The translations under genes and the position numbers were made by a program. This document shows, piece by piece, positions 45,013 to 54,746 of a stretch of 64,000 nt of DNA (position 1 is its first letter; each line of letters begins with the position of its first letter). The notes beneath the pieces were generated by a model that worked only from the letters and a program-made list of their open reading frames with translations, was not told the origin of the DNA and did not search any database. Where the stretch lies: contig JAUZOO010000010.1 of the NCBI GenBank assembly GCA_030706405.1, forward strand, positions 149,198 to 213,197. Direction: 5' to 3'. The stretch comes from Bacteroidota bacterium. GTDB taxonomy: Bacteria; Bacteroidota; Bacteroidia; Bacteroidales; JAAUTT01.

Positions 45013-46218
45013 TTATTTTTTGGTTTGGTTTAATACGTCATTATCGGCAGCCCATTTTTTTTGCCAGTCAGGGTATTTATTAAGCACCTGTTGGGGCGAA
45101 TAGGTATACCAACCATAGCCGTCGCGGCGTTCGCGTGCAACTTCGGCAAGCGAGTAAACAACCTTGCTGTCTCTGTTACAAAACAAGGGTTTATGGGTTT
45201 TAAGCTCATAATAGCGGGTCCAGATGGGAGGAGCAATGGAATCGACCACAACTACTTTATCTGATTTGGAAACGCGGAAGGGGGTTACCATTGGCTCAGC
45301 CTGAATGCTCACTACGCGGGTATTGTAAATTTTTGAGTCCTGAAACCAAGCAACAGCATTTTGAACGGCATCAATTATTTCTTTCGAAGGTTTATCAAGA
45401 CTCATCAGGAATAGTACCAGATCGGCACTTTCTTTATTGCAAATGCTAGGTGGTTCAAATTTTCTGGCCCAGGCAGGTTGTAAAGTCTTCTCATCGTGTT
45501 GCTGGCACCAGGCGGTTGGCTTCCCTGCATCGTTTATCTGGGTTTTGAGGATGCATTGTAAGGCTTTGTTATAAGCAACCTCAAGCTTTTGCCGATGAAT
45601 ATTATCAATATAGGCATATTCGGACTTCCTATCTTTAATGTCTTTCAGTAATGCAATTATTCCTAAGAACGCGCCGTCATTGTAAGTAATATGACTGCTG
45701 TAGTTTGACTCCAGCGGAAAATATTGAGGCCAGCCGCCGTTTTTGTACTGAGCTTTCAATATAAACTCCAGTCCCTTTAATGCTGCGGTTTTATATTTTT
45801 CGATATGAGTGGCAGTGTAAGTTGTTGATAATGCATCTATTTGAGTGTATGTACTGCCATTGTCGAAGGTTGTATTTAAGATTCCTTTTGACGCAATAAG
45901 ACTATCCTTTTGGGCATCAGTTAAAATGGCGAAGATGTCGTAGTTTTTGGGCCATCCTCCGTTGTTTTTCTGAAATAGCAGGATATTATCGGCAATATTG
46001 GTTATTTCTGTAGGCTTATACCGGGGCTTGCCAGGGCGAGGGTTGATTATATTGGCTTTATCATAAATGCCGTACCAGTGGTTGGAATTGTCCGCAAATG
46101 GCGCCGTATCGATTTGTACTTCCTGGGCTACAGATAGTTGGATTACAAAGGCGAAAGCCAGGACTACCATTGCTTTTAAGCCAAGCCAATCATTAACCTT
46201 TAGGATTGATTTTTTCAT
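45013..46218 (-). CDS. PL10 pectate lyase
   Basis: The start at 46218 (MKKSILKVNDWLGLKAM) avoids overlap with the CE7 stop and gives a signal peptide ending SVAQ. The 401-residue protein has the PL10 (alpha/alpha) toroid motifs: NNGGWPKNYDI, KAQYKNGGWPQYFPL, the catalytic-arginine region WARKFEPPSIC and the C-terminal DGYGWYTYSPQ. It cleaves de-esterified homogalacturonan by beta-elimination, producing unsaturated ends that the GH105 enzyme of this locus, or another unsaturated-uronide hydrolase, could use. It is preceded by the CE7 gene (34-base gap) and followed by GH95 (15 bases). Confidence 0.93.
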   Translation of the reverse strand: MKKSILKVNDWLGLKAMVVLAFAFVIQLSVAQEVQIDTAPFADNSNHWYGIYDKANIINPRPGKPRYKPTEITNIADNILLFQKNNGGWPKNYDIFAILTDAQKDSLIASKGILNTTFDNGSTYTQIDALSTTYTATHIEKYKTAALKGLEFILKAQYKNGGWPQYFPLESNYSSHITYNDGAFLGIIALLKDIKDRKSEYAYIDNIHRQKLEVAYNKALQCILKTQINDAGKPTAWCQQHDEKTLQPAWARKFEPPSICNKESADLVLFLMSLDKPSKEIIDAVQNAVAWFQDSKIYNTRVVSIQAEPMVTPFRVSKSDKVVVVDSIAPPIWTRYYELKTHKPLFCNRDSKVVYSLAEVARERRDGYGWYTYSPQQVLNKYPDWQKKWAADNDVLNQTKK

Positions 46219-46252
46219 GTTGAAGACTAAATTATTAATGTTTTGAGCGTTT

Positions 46253-47710
46253 TTATTTCTCATTGTCGCCGCCTTCTTTCCAAACGTTATTTTTATCTGT
46301 CAGGCCAAAATATTTTAGGCGGAATTCGGCCGAACGAAGGGCAATTTGTTTGACAGCTTCCGGCGTGAATCCATGGGCCGAGAACGGTTCTGTATATAGT
46401 TCTTTGGGCGATTTAATAAGGGCAAATACCGCATAGGTTCCGCTTGGAGGAACGGTTTTGTCGTTAAATCCCTGCGCAATGAACACGGGGGCTTTAATAA
46501 ACCGGGCAAAATTGCAGTTGTCGTAATAAGCCGTAACCTTCACTGCTTCATCAAAAAATTCTGGTTTTTCAACCGATTCGAGAACGTGTGGCCAGCCGGC
46601 TTCTCTTCCCGGTTGACGAATGGCTGCCGTATGGTCGCATAAAACCGGGCATTGCACTTCGATGTATTTAATTCGTTGGTCGAGGCCTGCAATTGCCAGC
46701 GTTAAACCACCGCCTTGGCTTCCGCCCGAAACCATCAGTTTGGAAACATCGGCATTAGGTTCAGCGCAGGCAATATCAAGGGTTCGCCACAATCCCAGCA
46801 GAACGGATTTGTAATAGTATTTCTCCCTGTCCTGAATGTCGAAACATTCGTACCGCACTTTCTTGCCGTTTATCATCCGAAAATAGTTGGGAATTAACTT
46901 TTCGTACGTTTCTATGGGTTGATTAATCGGGAAATCGTGAACGCTCAACTCAATGGATATGGTATTAGGAGCTTCCGGAATATGTACATGCCGTTTATAG
47001 ATGCCAGCTCCCGGAATGCGCATGCTGATGCGGTATTTACCGGGTTTCTTGGGTTGTGACATGATAAAGTAGAAGCGTTTACCGTCTATATTCTGAAAAT
47101 CAATATACTCATATTTGAAATCAGGGTTGGGTCCGTCGAATTCAACGCGGTGCAGATCCATCGGAATGGCATCCAACGTAGCTTTTTGTTTCGTCCAGAA
47201 TGCCATAAAGTCGTCGGGGAACGTTTGACTGGCAGTGATCTTTTCCGGTTCAAATCCTGCTGTAGCGTAATTAGAGGTATTTCTCCCCTGGTATTCTGCG
47301 GTGATATAAAGCCGTATAAATCCCGGTTGGTTTGACGTTGCTTTGTATTCGGCTTTACCGCCAACGATCTCTAAGGTTTCTCCTTTTAAGGATTTTGAGT
47401 TTTCGTCGGTAAGCTGAAACTGGCATTTGCCGGAATAGGGACTTTTATCCGGGTTTAGAATTGCAACGGTAAATACAGCTTCTTCGCCCGTTTTGTAAAT
47501 CGCATCTTTTTTATCGAAAGCAAAAGTTATGGTTGGAGCCGGGAGCTGTGGACGGGTTTCGGAACGGCCCTCGCTGGTGGATTCGTGAGCCATTTTTGCC
47601 TGAAGTTTTTTGTCTATGGCAATTCGAGGTTGGGACACTTCCTGCGAAGACAGATATGTCCATCCGAAAGGCGTGATAATGCTTAGTATGATTAAAAGCA
47701 GTATTTTCAT
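46253..47710 (-). CDS. CE7-type acetyl esterase (AXE1 domain) with N-terminal beta domain
   Basis: The start at 47710 (MKILLLIILSIITPFGW) lies one base after the stop of GH28, so translation is coupled. The 485-residue product has an N-terminal Ig-like beta domain (about 60-155). The AXE1 domain has nucleophile Ser in VSGGSQGGGL, acid Asp in QGFNDKTVPP and His in FSAHGFTPE. CE7 enzymes remove acetyl groups from short sugars and glycans. In this operon pectin or oligogalacturonide acetyl groups are most likely. The extra N-terminal domain is longer than in classic CE7 members and may position the glycan. Confidence 0.88.
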   Translation of the reverse strand: MKILLLIILSIITPFGWTYLSSQEVSQPRIAIDKKLQAKMAHESTSEGRSETRPQLPAPTITFAFDKKDAIYKTGEEAVFTVAILNPDKSPYSGKCQFQLTDENSKSLKGETLEIVGGKAEYKATSNQPGFIRLYITAEYQGRNTSNYATAGFEPEKITASQTFPDDFMAFWTKQKATLDAIPMDLHRVEFDGPNPDFKYEYIDFQNIDGKRFYFIMSQPKKPGKYRISMRIPGAGIYKRHVHIPEAPNTISIELSVHDFPINQPIETYEKLIPNYFRMINGKKVRYECFDIQDREKYYYKSVLLGLWRTLDIACAEPNADVSKLMVSGGSQGGGLTLAIAGLDQRIKYIEVQCPVLCDHTAAIRQPGREAGWPHVLESVEKPEFFDEAVKVTAYYDNCNFARFIKAPVFIAQGFNDKTVPPSGTYAVFALIKSPKELYTEPFSAHGFTPEAVKQIALRSAEFRLKYFGLTDKNNVWKEGGDNEK

Positions 47711-47711
47711 T

Positions 47712-49022
47712 TTATTTAGCTTCTTTCCCATCGATGGTTACCTGAGCATTAGTAACGGAAAGTCTGTTAACGCCTTCCGGGGAGATAATTTTGCAGTTTT
47801 CAAAACGGACATTTTTTGCGAAGAAAATACCCATCGGACCGTCGGCTTTAATGTTTACCTTCTGAAAAATAATGTTGTAAGCGTTCGCTTCAGGCAATCC
47901 CCAGATAAGACCGGCCCTTTTTCCTTTCTCTACCGTTGCTGTTATGTTCTGGAAGGTTATATCGTGATAGACCGGGGTACGCTCGGTAACCGCTTCAGAC
48001 GAGTATGTCCGGGCAATCTCCGGGGTTAATTTCTGAAGGTTTCTATATTCACGTTCTTTAGCATTGTAAGCTGCATAAATCAAAATAGGAATGCCAACAT
48101 TGTTCATCTTCAGGTTTCGGTAAGTGAGGTTTTTGAGTTCGCCACCCCGGTCGCGATCCGATTTAATGCGAATTCCGCATTCGGTATTGGTAAAGGTGCA
48201 ATTCTCAACCGTGAAGTTTGAGACTCCGCCGTGGGTTGGGCTGCCAATCGATAAACCATGTCCGTTGCCGTAGGTACAATTGGTAATAAGAACGTCCGAA
48301 GTTCCTCCGCCGCAGGTAAAATCGTCATCGCCAACACTTATGTCACAATCCTGAATTAATATTCTCTTACCACTTACATCGCAAGCATCTGTGTTATGGC
48401 TTGGATTTACCGGATCGGTTGAGGCCGGAGCCCGGATTATTACGCCGCGTACCGTTATGTTGGAGCTGCTGCTGATGGCAATGTGGAACATGGGCGAATT
48501 CGATAATTGAACATGGTCAATCAGCACTTTGTCGCAATTTTTGAAGGTAATCATTCGCGGACGTTTGGCTCCTTTGGTCTTTGCATAAGGCCACCAAGGA
48601 CTTCCTTGTCCATCTATTTTGCCCTTACCAGTTATGGCAATATCGTGAAGCTTTGCACCAGCGATAAAGTCATTGCCTTCGGCTACTCCGCCAGGATAGC
48701 GATCGAAGGGCAGAAATTTGATAATTGCCCCGGAATCTAATTGTAAATTCAGGTTGCTCATAATTTTTAACGGGCCGCACAGGTAGGTTCCTGCGGGAAT
48801 AATTACATGACCTCCGCCGGTCTTTGCCGCAGCGTCGATAGCATCCTGAATAGCTTTGGTATTATCGACAACCTCGTCACTTTTTGCACCGTAATTGGTA
48901 ATGTTAAACGAGTTATTGGGAATTAAAGGAAGTTCAGGGGCCATGTAGACCGATTGTGCCTTTCCTGCCTGTAAAAACAGATTAATCAGTAGAATAAAGG
49001 AAATAAACCGAAGTTTTCTCAT
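47712..49022 (-). CDS. GH28 endo/exo-polygalacturonase
   Basis: The start at 49022 (MRKLRFISFILLI) gives a clean signal peptide (ending GKAQ). The 436-residue beta-helix enzyme shows the standard GH28 motifs, numbered from this start: NTD (210-212), GDDD (231-234), GHG (254-256) and RIK (285-287). This canonical set differs from the NGD variant of the other GH28 in the locus, so the two probably split endo and exo duties or homogalacturonan and rhamnogalacturonan substrates. It is coupled to CE7 downstream (one-base gap) and lies 45 bases after GH2. Confidence 0.94.
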   Translation of the reverse strand: MRKLRFISFILLINLFLQAGKAQSVYMAPELPLIPNNSFNITNYGAKSDEVVDNTKAIQDAIDAAAKTGGGHVIIPAGTYLCGPLKIMSNLNLQLDSGAIIKFLPFDRYPGGVAEGNDFIAGAKLHDIAITGKGKIDGQGSPWWPYAKTKGAKRPRMITFKNCDKVLIDHVQLSNSPMFHIAISSSSNITVRGVIIRAPASTDPVNPSHNTDACDVSGKRILIQDCDISVGDDDFTCGGGTSDVLITNCTYGNGHGLSIGSPTHGGVSNFTVENCTFTNTECGIRIKSDRDRGGELKNLTYRNLKMNNVGIPILIYAAYNAKEREYRNLQKLTPEIARTYSSEAVTERTPVYHDITFQNITATVEKGKRAGLIWGLPEANAYNIIFQKVNIKADGPMGIFFAKNVRFENCKIISPEGVNRLSVTNAQVTIDGKEAK

Positions 49023-49067
49023 GGCTTTGTTTTTAATCATTAAAATGAATTAATATCCAGACAATCT

Positions 49068-52000
49068 TTATTTTAACAAATTTAATAACAATTGTTGCCC
49101 GACAATATTGGCGGGGTTTTTCTGCGATGCGTTAAAGGAGTTCATAGCGGCATTCTCGCCATCTCCTTCAGCGCGTTTTTCGTCTTTTATATCTTTTATA
49201 CACGAAAGAAGGTCGAGTGTGCAAAGAATGATTTTACCGCGTCCGTGCGGGATGATGCTCAATGCCGAATAAACTTCCTGTTTATGATCGGAAACGCAGC
49301 CTACAACCGTTTCGCCATTGAACATCCGCAAACCGGAACGGCTTTTGTTATATGCGGCAAAGCATTGGTACTCCCAATTGAACACGCAGGCCTGCGGAAG
49401 TCCTTCGAACAAAGGATGCTCCTTTACAAAGAAATTTCCTCCGTACCAGCTTGTTCCCAGCACCTGCGCTCCGCGATAGTCTGCAATTTCTTTTTTTGCC
49501 AGAAAAGCTGCCCATTTATCGGTGTTACCAATCACAACGAGTTTATTGCCATTGTTAACCCATTCGAGGAGGTCCACAACCAATGGATTCCCAACCTGAG
49601 GAGGAGAGTATCCGCCAACAAGTAAAACATGGCCTTCCGGATATCCGGAACGATATGCTTTCAGCGTATTGATGCCAATCGATTTAAGGAATGGGGCAAT
49701 GGTTCCGTTGGTGTCGGCAACCTGTAAATTGGGTGAAATGCCCGAAGTGTTGAGGCGAACGGCAAAAAGGTCGTCGGCGCCACGGGCAATCTCTGTTCCG
49801 CCTTTCTTGAGCGAGGCTTTGATTTTGGTGTATCCAGCTTGTTGAGCCACAAATTTTAAGCCCGAAAGCAGAAGCTCGCCGTATTGGACGCCTCCGGTTA
49901 TGGTTACCGGCGATTCCTGATGCCATATGTTTTCTCCTTTTTCGTTGATGGCCTGAACTTCGAGGGTACAGTTGCCTTTTACATCTTTTTCGTTTACAAT
50001 AAACAGGTCGATGGTAGTGGTATCGCCGGTTTGAAGTACTTTGTGGTTAAGCTTTACGGCCACAAACAAAGGTTGGTTGTAGCGGGCTATCAAAGAGGTA
50101 TCGCCTTTGAGGTTGCGGTAGTTATCAACGATTCCCGAGTGGTTTTCGAGCTTCATGCTTTCCCATCCGTTTACGGCGTACCCGTCGATGGTGTTGTTAA
50201 TGCGCACGTTTTCAATTACCCGCCCTTGGTAATAATAGGCTACATTACCCATCTTGCGGGTGAGGCTGTCTACATTGGGGAAAGCTTTCGAAAAACCGTT
50301 GTTTTTCAGGAATTGATCGTAAGCATCGTACCATTTCAGGTAAGTATCAGTTTCCCAGCCAATGTCTTTGCCGGTTTTTAAAATTTCGTCGCGGATTAAT
50401 TGCAGACGAGGAGGTGTTCCGATAGCGCCTTCCTCGCCATAATAGATAATCTCGTCCTTATGATCGGTATATTTGGCATAATCTTTCGGATTGTTGTAGA
50501 GATTGTCGTGATATACGCCCGGACCGCCAGCATGATGTTGATCGAACCAACCGTAATCGTAGAATTTAAAATCGTACGGGGAAAGGTGAAGTTTAAACCG
50601 AGGGTCGGGATCGTTCTGCTTGATAGGGCCGTTGGACGAATTGTATGTCATGATGCGGGTTTCGTCGAGTTTATGACCGGCCGTCATCTCGTCTCTGTCT
50701 TGTTGTTGCGGCTGGGCGCCCCGTTCGTTGTGCATGTTGTAGATGATTAGCGACGGATGGCTGCGGTCGCGCTTAATCATGCGGAAAAGTTTTTCGTTAC
50801 GGACTCCAAAGTAGAAGGTGGTCAGTTTTTTATCATGATCGTTTTTGGGATTGAAAAGGTTTTCGGGATATTGGTTACCGCCGGGTTCTTCAAAATAGAG
50901 CAGGCCCAGTTCGTCGGCATAATCCAGCACATTGGTCTGGCCGATAGTACGGTGAAAATTGAGCATGTTAAGCCCTAAGGTTTTGGCATCCTGAACCTGT
51001 TTGCGGGCCAATTCGTCCGAAGGCATGATGCCGTTGACCGGCCAGAACCCCCAGGAAATGGAGGTGCGGAGAACGATGCGTTTTCCGTTGAGGTAGAATT
51101 GCTTGTCGCCACTCACATCCTTAACTTCAAACCAGCGGAAACCAAAGCGTTTTTCAGCTATGTCGGAGGTTTTGTCGGTTCCTTTCCAGGTTGCAGTGAT
51201 GGTGTAAAGAAACGGATTGTCGACGCTCCAAAGGTTGGCATCATCGAGTGTAACGGTGAGGGTACGGGTGTTTTCGGATGGTTTTAACGTTTCGCCGGAA
51301 AATTCCTTCTGCCATACAATTTTACCGCTTTTGAATTCTTTCACCTGCACTTCGAGCGTTCCTTTAGCCGGTTTTCCCGAGTTATTTTGAAACGAAAGCT
51401 GAGCATCAATCTCGTTGACCTGGGGTTTATTCTTAACAAAAACATCGCTGATAAAAACTGCGTCGGTAGCTACCAGTTTTACTTTTCCGGTGATTCCGCC
51501 AAACCCGTGCGACGGCTGGGTGCGGTATTCGCCCCACATAAAGTTCTGACTGTCGCGCCAGTCGAAGTTCCCGTTGGGATCGGTGATGCGCACGGCAATT
51601 TCGTTGTCGCTGCCCGGCACCACGGCTTTGGTAATGTCAATTTCAAAGGGAGTGCTGTTGATGAGGTCGTAGCCAACAAGTTTTTTATTGACGAAAACTT
51701 CGGCACGGAACCGGACGCTCTCGAAATCGAGGACAATGCGTTTGCCCTTCATCGAGGCCGGCACGTTTACCTTGGCTGTAAACCACGAAACACCAAGGTA
51801 GTTGCCCGAAACTCCAAAGGCGTTGCCGTTTTGCCCCCAATGAAACTGCTCAACCGTTGCCGGAAGGTGAACTGTTTTTCCCGGAGCATTTTGTAACGCC
51901 TCCCAACCACCTGTTGGAAGGTTCACGGGAATTGTTTTGAGGTCTGTTCCGGGGAGATATAAAGCGTCGTTTTGCCATTTAGCATCGGTATCGAGCCATA

Positions 52001-52118
52001 GTTTCCAGTCGTTACCGGAGAGATCGGTGACAGTTCGTCCCGATTGTGCGTTAATGGTACAAATGGAAGAAAATAAGATTAATAGAACGAATACGGATTT
52101 AAATTTTAAGTTACTCAT
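49068..52118 (-). CDS. GH2 beta-galactosidase-type enzyme
   Basis: A 1016-residue secreted GH2 enzyme with a signal peptide ending INAQ. The sugar-binding jelly roll (about 70-220) is followed by an Ig-like domain (about 225-330) and a barrel that begins RFGFRWFEVKD. The acid/base Glu lies in LIIYNMHNERGA and the probable nucleophile Glu in IIYYGEEGAIG. The long C-terminal region (about 650-1016) contains further beta domains and a Rossmann-like stretch (HVLLVGGYSPPQVGN). It probably removes beta-galactosyl or related units from pectin side chains; beta-glucuronidase activity is possible. It is the first gene of the eight-gene run and lies behind a repeat-bearing control region. Confidence 0.9.
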   Translation of the reverse strand: MSNLKFKSVFVLLILFSSICTINAQSGRTVTDLSGNDWKLWLDTDAKWQNDALYLPGTDLKTIPVNLPTGGWEALQNAPGKTVHLPATVEQFHWGQNGNAFGVSGNYLGVSWFTAKVNVPASMKGKRIVLDFESVRFRAEVFVNKKLVGYDLINSTPFEIDITKAVVPGSDNEIAVRITDPNGNFDWRDSQNFMWGEYRTQPSHGFGGITGKVKLVATDAVFISDVFVKNKPQVNEIDAQLSFQNNSGKPAKGTLEVQVKEFKSGKIVWQKEFSGETLKPSENTRTLTVTLDDANLWSVDNPFLYTITATWKGTDKTSDIAEKRFGFRWFEVKDVSGDKQFYLNGKRIVLRTSISWGFWPVNGIMPSDELARKQVQDAKTLGLNMLNFHRTIGQTNVLDYADELGLLYFEEPGGNQYPENLFNPKNDHDKKLTTFYFGVRNEKLFRMIKRDRSHPSLIIYNMHNERGAQPQQQDRDEMTAGHKLDETRIMTYNSSNGPIKQNDPDPRFKLHLSPYDFKFYDYGWFDQHHAGGPGVYHDNLYNNPKDYAKYTDHKDEIIYYGEEGAIGTPPRLQLIRDEILKTGKDIGWETDTYLKWYDAYDQFLKNNGFSKAFPNVDSLTRKMGNVAYYYQGRVIENVRINNTIDGYAVNGWESMKLENHSGIVDNYRNLKGDTSLIARYNQPLFVAVKLNHKVLQTGDTTTIDLFIVNEKDVKGNCTLEVQAINEKGENIWHQESPVTITGGVQYGELLLSGLKFVAQQAGYTKIKASLKKGGTEIARGADDLFAVRLNTSGISPNLQVADTNGTIAPFLKSIGINTLKAYRSGYPEGHVLLVGGYSPPQVGNPLVVDLLEWVNNGNKLVVIGNTDKWAAFLAKKEIADYRGAQVLGTSWYGGNFFVKEHPLFEGLPQACVFNWEYQCFAAYNKSRSGLRMFNGETVVGCVSDHKQEVYSALSIIPHGRGKIILCTLDLLSCIKDIKDEKRAEGDGENAAMNSFNASQKNPANIVGQQLLLNLLK

Positions 52119-52250
52119 TGGGTATACGATTAGCGGCCAAACAGAAACTGGATGTTTGGTGGGTTAATAATTTATTAAGTTCTGGACACTGGAAAAAGTG
52201 CTACTTCCATTTCACGCCTGTTTGTTAACCGGAGGAAACAAAATGCGTGA

Positions 52251-52306
52251 CAATATTACTAGCAGCGCCTGACAATAATGAGTAATATTTGATCAAAAAG
52301 GGGTAA
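52251..52306 (-). promoter_or_regulatory. control region of the GH2-CE8 operon: tandem repeats plus -7 box
   Basis: On the minus strand TTACCCCTTTTTG (52294-52306) and TTACTCATTATTG (52273-52285) are 21 bases apart. A one-mismatch -7 box TAATATTG lies at 52251-52258, so the repeats occupy the -33 zone, as expected for an activator site. Confidence 0.5.
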
Positions 52307-52373
52307 TTTCCGTTATATGTTAGCAGAAGTATTGTTGCTGTCAGCTAAGGAGCAACAGCCAACTGCTAATTGC

Positions 52374-53360
52374 TTATTTAACACCCGGTATCCAGGCTCC
52401 GAGACCGACAACAGGAATAGGAACAGAAGTACGGGCAAATATTTTTTCAATGCTGTAGTCGGCAGCTTCTTCATCCGAGAGTTGCTTTGACCATTTTGTA
52501 CGGGCTTCAGGGGTAGCTCCTGCTCCGGTGCTTTTATATTCTGCATAATAAGCTGTCTTTTCTTTTTCTGTGCTGCCCCAGTTATTCCAGCCTTCCGGGC
52601 GGATGAAGTCTCCCATATTGCAGTTGATATAAACGGTTTTGGCATAAGGCCTCCACGGCCGGCCAAGGAATACTTTATGTGCCGAAGTATCAGCTGTTAA
52701 CGTGCAGTTTTTAAATACATAACCGTATTTATTACCCATTGGGGTTGAGGCTGCAGTTACATAGGAATTGATTTTGGAATGAATATGGCAATTTTCAAAC
52801 AGGGCAACAGCGGAGCCAAAGATATAATCTGTTGTACCTTCGATGTAGCAATTTTTAAAGTACATACGGCCAACCCCGTGAGCAAACAGGGTATCCTGGT
52901 TTCCGAGGAAGCGGCAGTTTTTAAACACCACCCTGTCCGACATCACCCTTACGGCAACTGCCTGTCCAACCCTTCCGGAGCCATTCTCGAAAGTGATATT
53001 TTCCCCGATAAAACCTTCGGCATCAACTGCAAAGGTGTACGAGCTCCAGGTGGTAATCGTGTCTTTGCCTACTATTTTGGGGTTATAATCGCTGTTGGTA
53101 ATGATGGTATGTTCGGCACTTTCGCCAATGAGCGAAATATTTAGTTTTGACGAGGAAACCATAACCTTTTCGTGGTAAACGCCATTTTTTACGAAGATTG
53201 TGGTACGCGCCGACTGGTTGTCGGGTACTGAATTGATGGCTTCCTGAATGGATTTAAAATTACCGGAGCCGTCAGTAGCCACAACAATCTTATTAGTTGG
53301 CGCGGCGGAAATTCGTGCAATGAAAAACAATGCAAGTGCAATTGTAACCAGATGTTTCAT
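52374..53360 (-). CDS. CE8 pectin methylesterase (copy 2)
   Basis: The start at 53360 (MKHLVTIALALFFIARI) gives a signal peptide ending ISAAP. The 328-residue enzyme has the CE8 N-terminal block VVATDGSGNFKSIQEAINSVPD and catalytic aspartates D156 in GNQDT and D178 in GTTDYIFG, then FLGRPWRPYAKTVYI. It de-esterifies homogalacturonan. It is diverged from copy 1 at 38746 and ends the first pectin transcript segment; a 255-base control region follows before GH2. It lies 55 bases after the truncated SGNH gene. Confidence 0.95.
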   Translation of the reverse strand: MKHLVTIALALFFIARISAAPTNKIVVATDGSGNFKSIQEAINSVPDNQSARTTIFVKNGVYHEKVMVSSSKLNISLIGESAEHTIITNSDYNPKIVGKDTITTWSSYTFAVDAEGFIGENITFENGSGRVGQAVAVRVMSDRVVFKNCRFLGNQDTLFAHGVGRMYFKNCYIEGTTDYIFGSAVALFENCHIHSKINSYVTAASTPMGNKYGYVFKNCTLTADTSAHKVFLGRPWRPYAKTVYINCNMGDFIRPEGWNNWGSTEKEKTAYYAEYKSTGAGATPEARTKWSKQLSDEEAADYSIEKIFARTSVPIPVVGLGAWIPGVK

Positions 53361-53415
53361 AGTAGATAGTAATTTATTTATGAAAGCTATATTATACAAA
53401 CTCTATGCCTTTTAT

Positions 53416-53772
53416 TTATAATGAGGGACAAAGAGGGGATGTTTTTATCATATTCACCGATTTTAAAATGAAATTGACAATAGGCTGCGGATTAGGCAGA
53501 CTGTGCGGGTGGTATTGTTTGGTTGCCATATATGAGCGGTCGCAATTGCGGATAGCGGTTTTTCCGCTCACTCCGAAATTAAGTACTTCATAACCACTAC
53601 CCAGCATCGACTGTAGCTGCCCGGGGTACGACTCCTGGGCTGGATGCGCAAGGCCGGCTCCGGCAGTAATGCTGTTTCCAATGCAGGCAATGCGGATTTT
53701 TTTCTGAGCATATCCTTGTATTGCGAAGGAGCCCACTAACAGAATGCAGGTAATTTTAAAGAATGCCTTCAT
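53416..53772 (-). pseudogene. truncated SGNH/GDSL hydrolase
   Basis: The 118-codon frame starts properly with a signal peptide (ending GYAQ) and the SGNH block I motif RIACIGNSITAG, followed by block II VLNFGVSGKT. After about residue 85 it becomes a Pro/Ser/basic tail without similarity to the family and stops. Blocks III (GxND) and V (DxxH), needed for the oxyanion hole and triad, are missing, and only 55 bases remain before CE8, so they are not present in another frame. It is most likely a 3'-deleted remnant of an acetylesterase of about 220 residues. It begins four bases after the metallo-hydrolase stop. Confidence 0.8.
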
Positions 53773-53776
53773 TATT

Positions 53777-54634
53777 TTACAAATTGATTGTTTCAGAATC
53801 CATTGAATTCTTTAAAAACAAAATATTGGGGAATTGCATTTTTAAAGTTTTTACTTTCTCGGCTATTGCTTCGGTGTTTTTGGGGAGGACATGCATAAAT
53901 ACGATATACCTCGGGTTTATAGTTTTTATGATATATGCTAAATCCGCCGTTCCCGAATCAAAAAGACCGTAATATAAAAATGCAACGTCAACAGGATCGG
54001 ACCATTTCCCGTTTCTGTCTATATAATCTTTAAAAGCGTTAATCTTTATATCTCCGGAATGAAAGATATTAATCCCGTCCATCTGAAATAAATAGCTGGT
54101 ATTGAACATGTTTTCTTCCATGTCGATACTATCGCGGTAATACGATAGATGTTTGAGTCCAAATGCTTTTACCGGAATATTATTGACATTTTTTGATGCA
54201 GAAGCGTTAAGTTCCGGGGTCAGTTCGTAAAACTGTTTTTTTAGAAGAATAAAGTCGAAACAATTTCCATTAATGAATACCAAGGATGGTTTGCTGGTAA
54301 CAAAGGGGATGTTCCTATTTCGTTTTAAATAACTGTACACCAACTCAGAACTGCAATGGTCTTTATGATAATGGGAGAGCATGTATAAATTAATGCTGTC
54401 GAAAGGAGGCCGGGCATCCCTGATGTTATTTAAAGTTTCCGGCGAAGGAACGGCAAAAGCTCCGTAACCTTCGTTAAATAAGGCATCAATCAATACTTTT
54501 TTAGTTTGAGATTTCAATAAAAAGCCCTCGTTGGCGATGTAGGTGATTTGGAGAGATTTGTTTGAATTCTGCGAATAAAGGGGGATGCTGTTAAAAAGAA
54601 GTAAAACAAAAAGAATAATAATAAATGATTTCAT
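53777..54634 (-). CDS. exported metallo-beta-lactamase-fold hydrolase, unknown substrate
   Basis: A 285-residue protein with a signal peptide (ending PLYSQ) and an MBL fold. QITYIANEGFLLKSQTKKVLIDALF is followed by the metal motif SHYHKDHC (HxHxDH), FHSGDIKI with a metal-ligand Asp, and FMHVLPKN with the last His. It resembles the lipoprotein or secreted beta-lactamase-like hydrolases related to UlaG-type lactonases. In a pectin locus a sugar lactone or ester is conceivable, but nothing in the sequence fixes this. It is transcribed between GH105 (112-base gap) and the truncated SGNH gene (four-base gap). Confidence 0.8.
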   Translation of the reverse strand: MKSFIIILFVLLLFNSIPLYSQNSNKSLQITYIANEGFLLKSQTKKVLIDALFNEGYGAFAVPSPETLNNIRDARPPFDSINLYMLSHYHKDHCSSELVYSYLKRNRNIPFVTSKPSLVFINGNCFDFILLKKQFYELTPELNASASKNVNNIPVKAFGLKHLSYYRDSIDMEENMFNTSYLFQMDGINIFHSGDIKINAFKDYIDRNGKWSDPVDVAFLYYGLFDSGTADLAYIIKTINPRYIVFMHVLPKNTEAIAEKVKTLKMQFPNILFLKNSMDSETINL

Positions 54635-54746
54635 GGCAATTAATGTTAGCGATTGAGATGTTAAATATCAATATATTCTATCAATTTGTCAGAATTTTCA
54701 GATCTATTATTACACTGTTTTTACAGCTATTTAGGAGCGGAGCCGG

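Noticed and set aside
49092..51896. Long plus-strand frames opposite GH2
   Set aside because: They are mirror frames of a strongly conserved coding strand, with no domains or signal peptides of their own.
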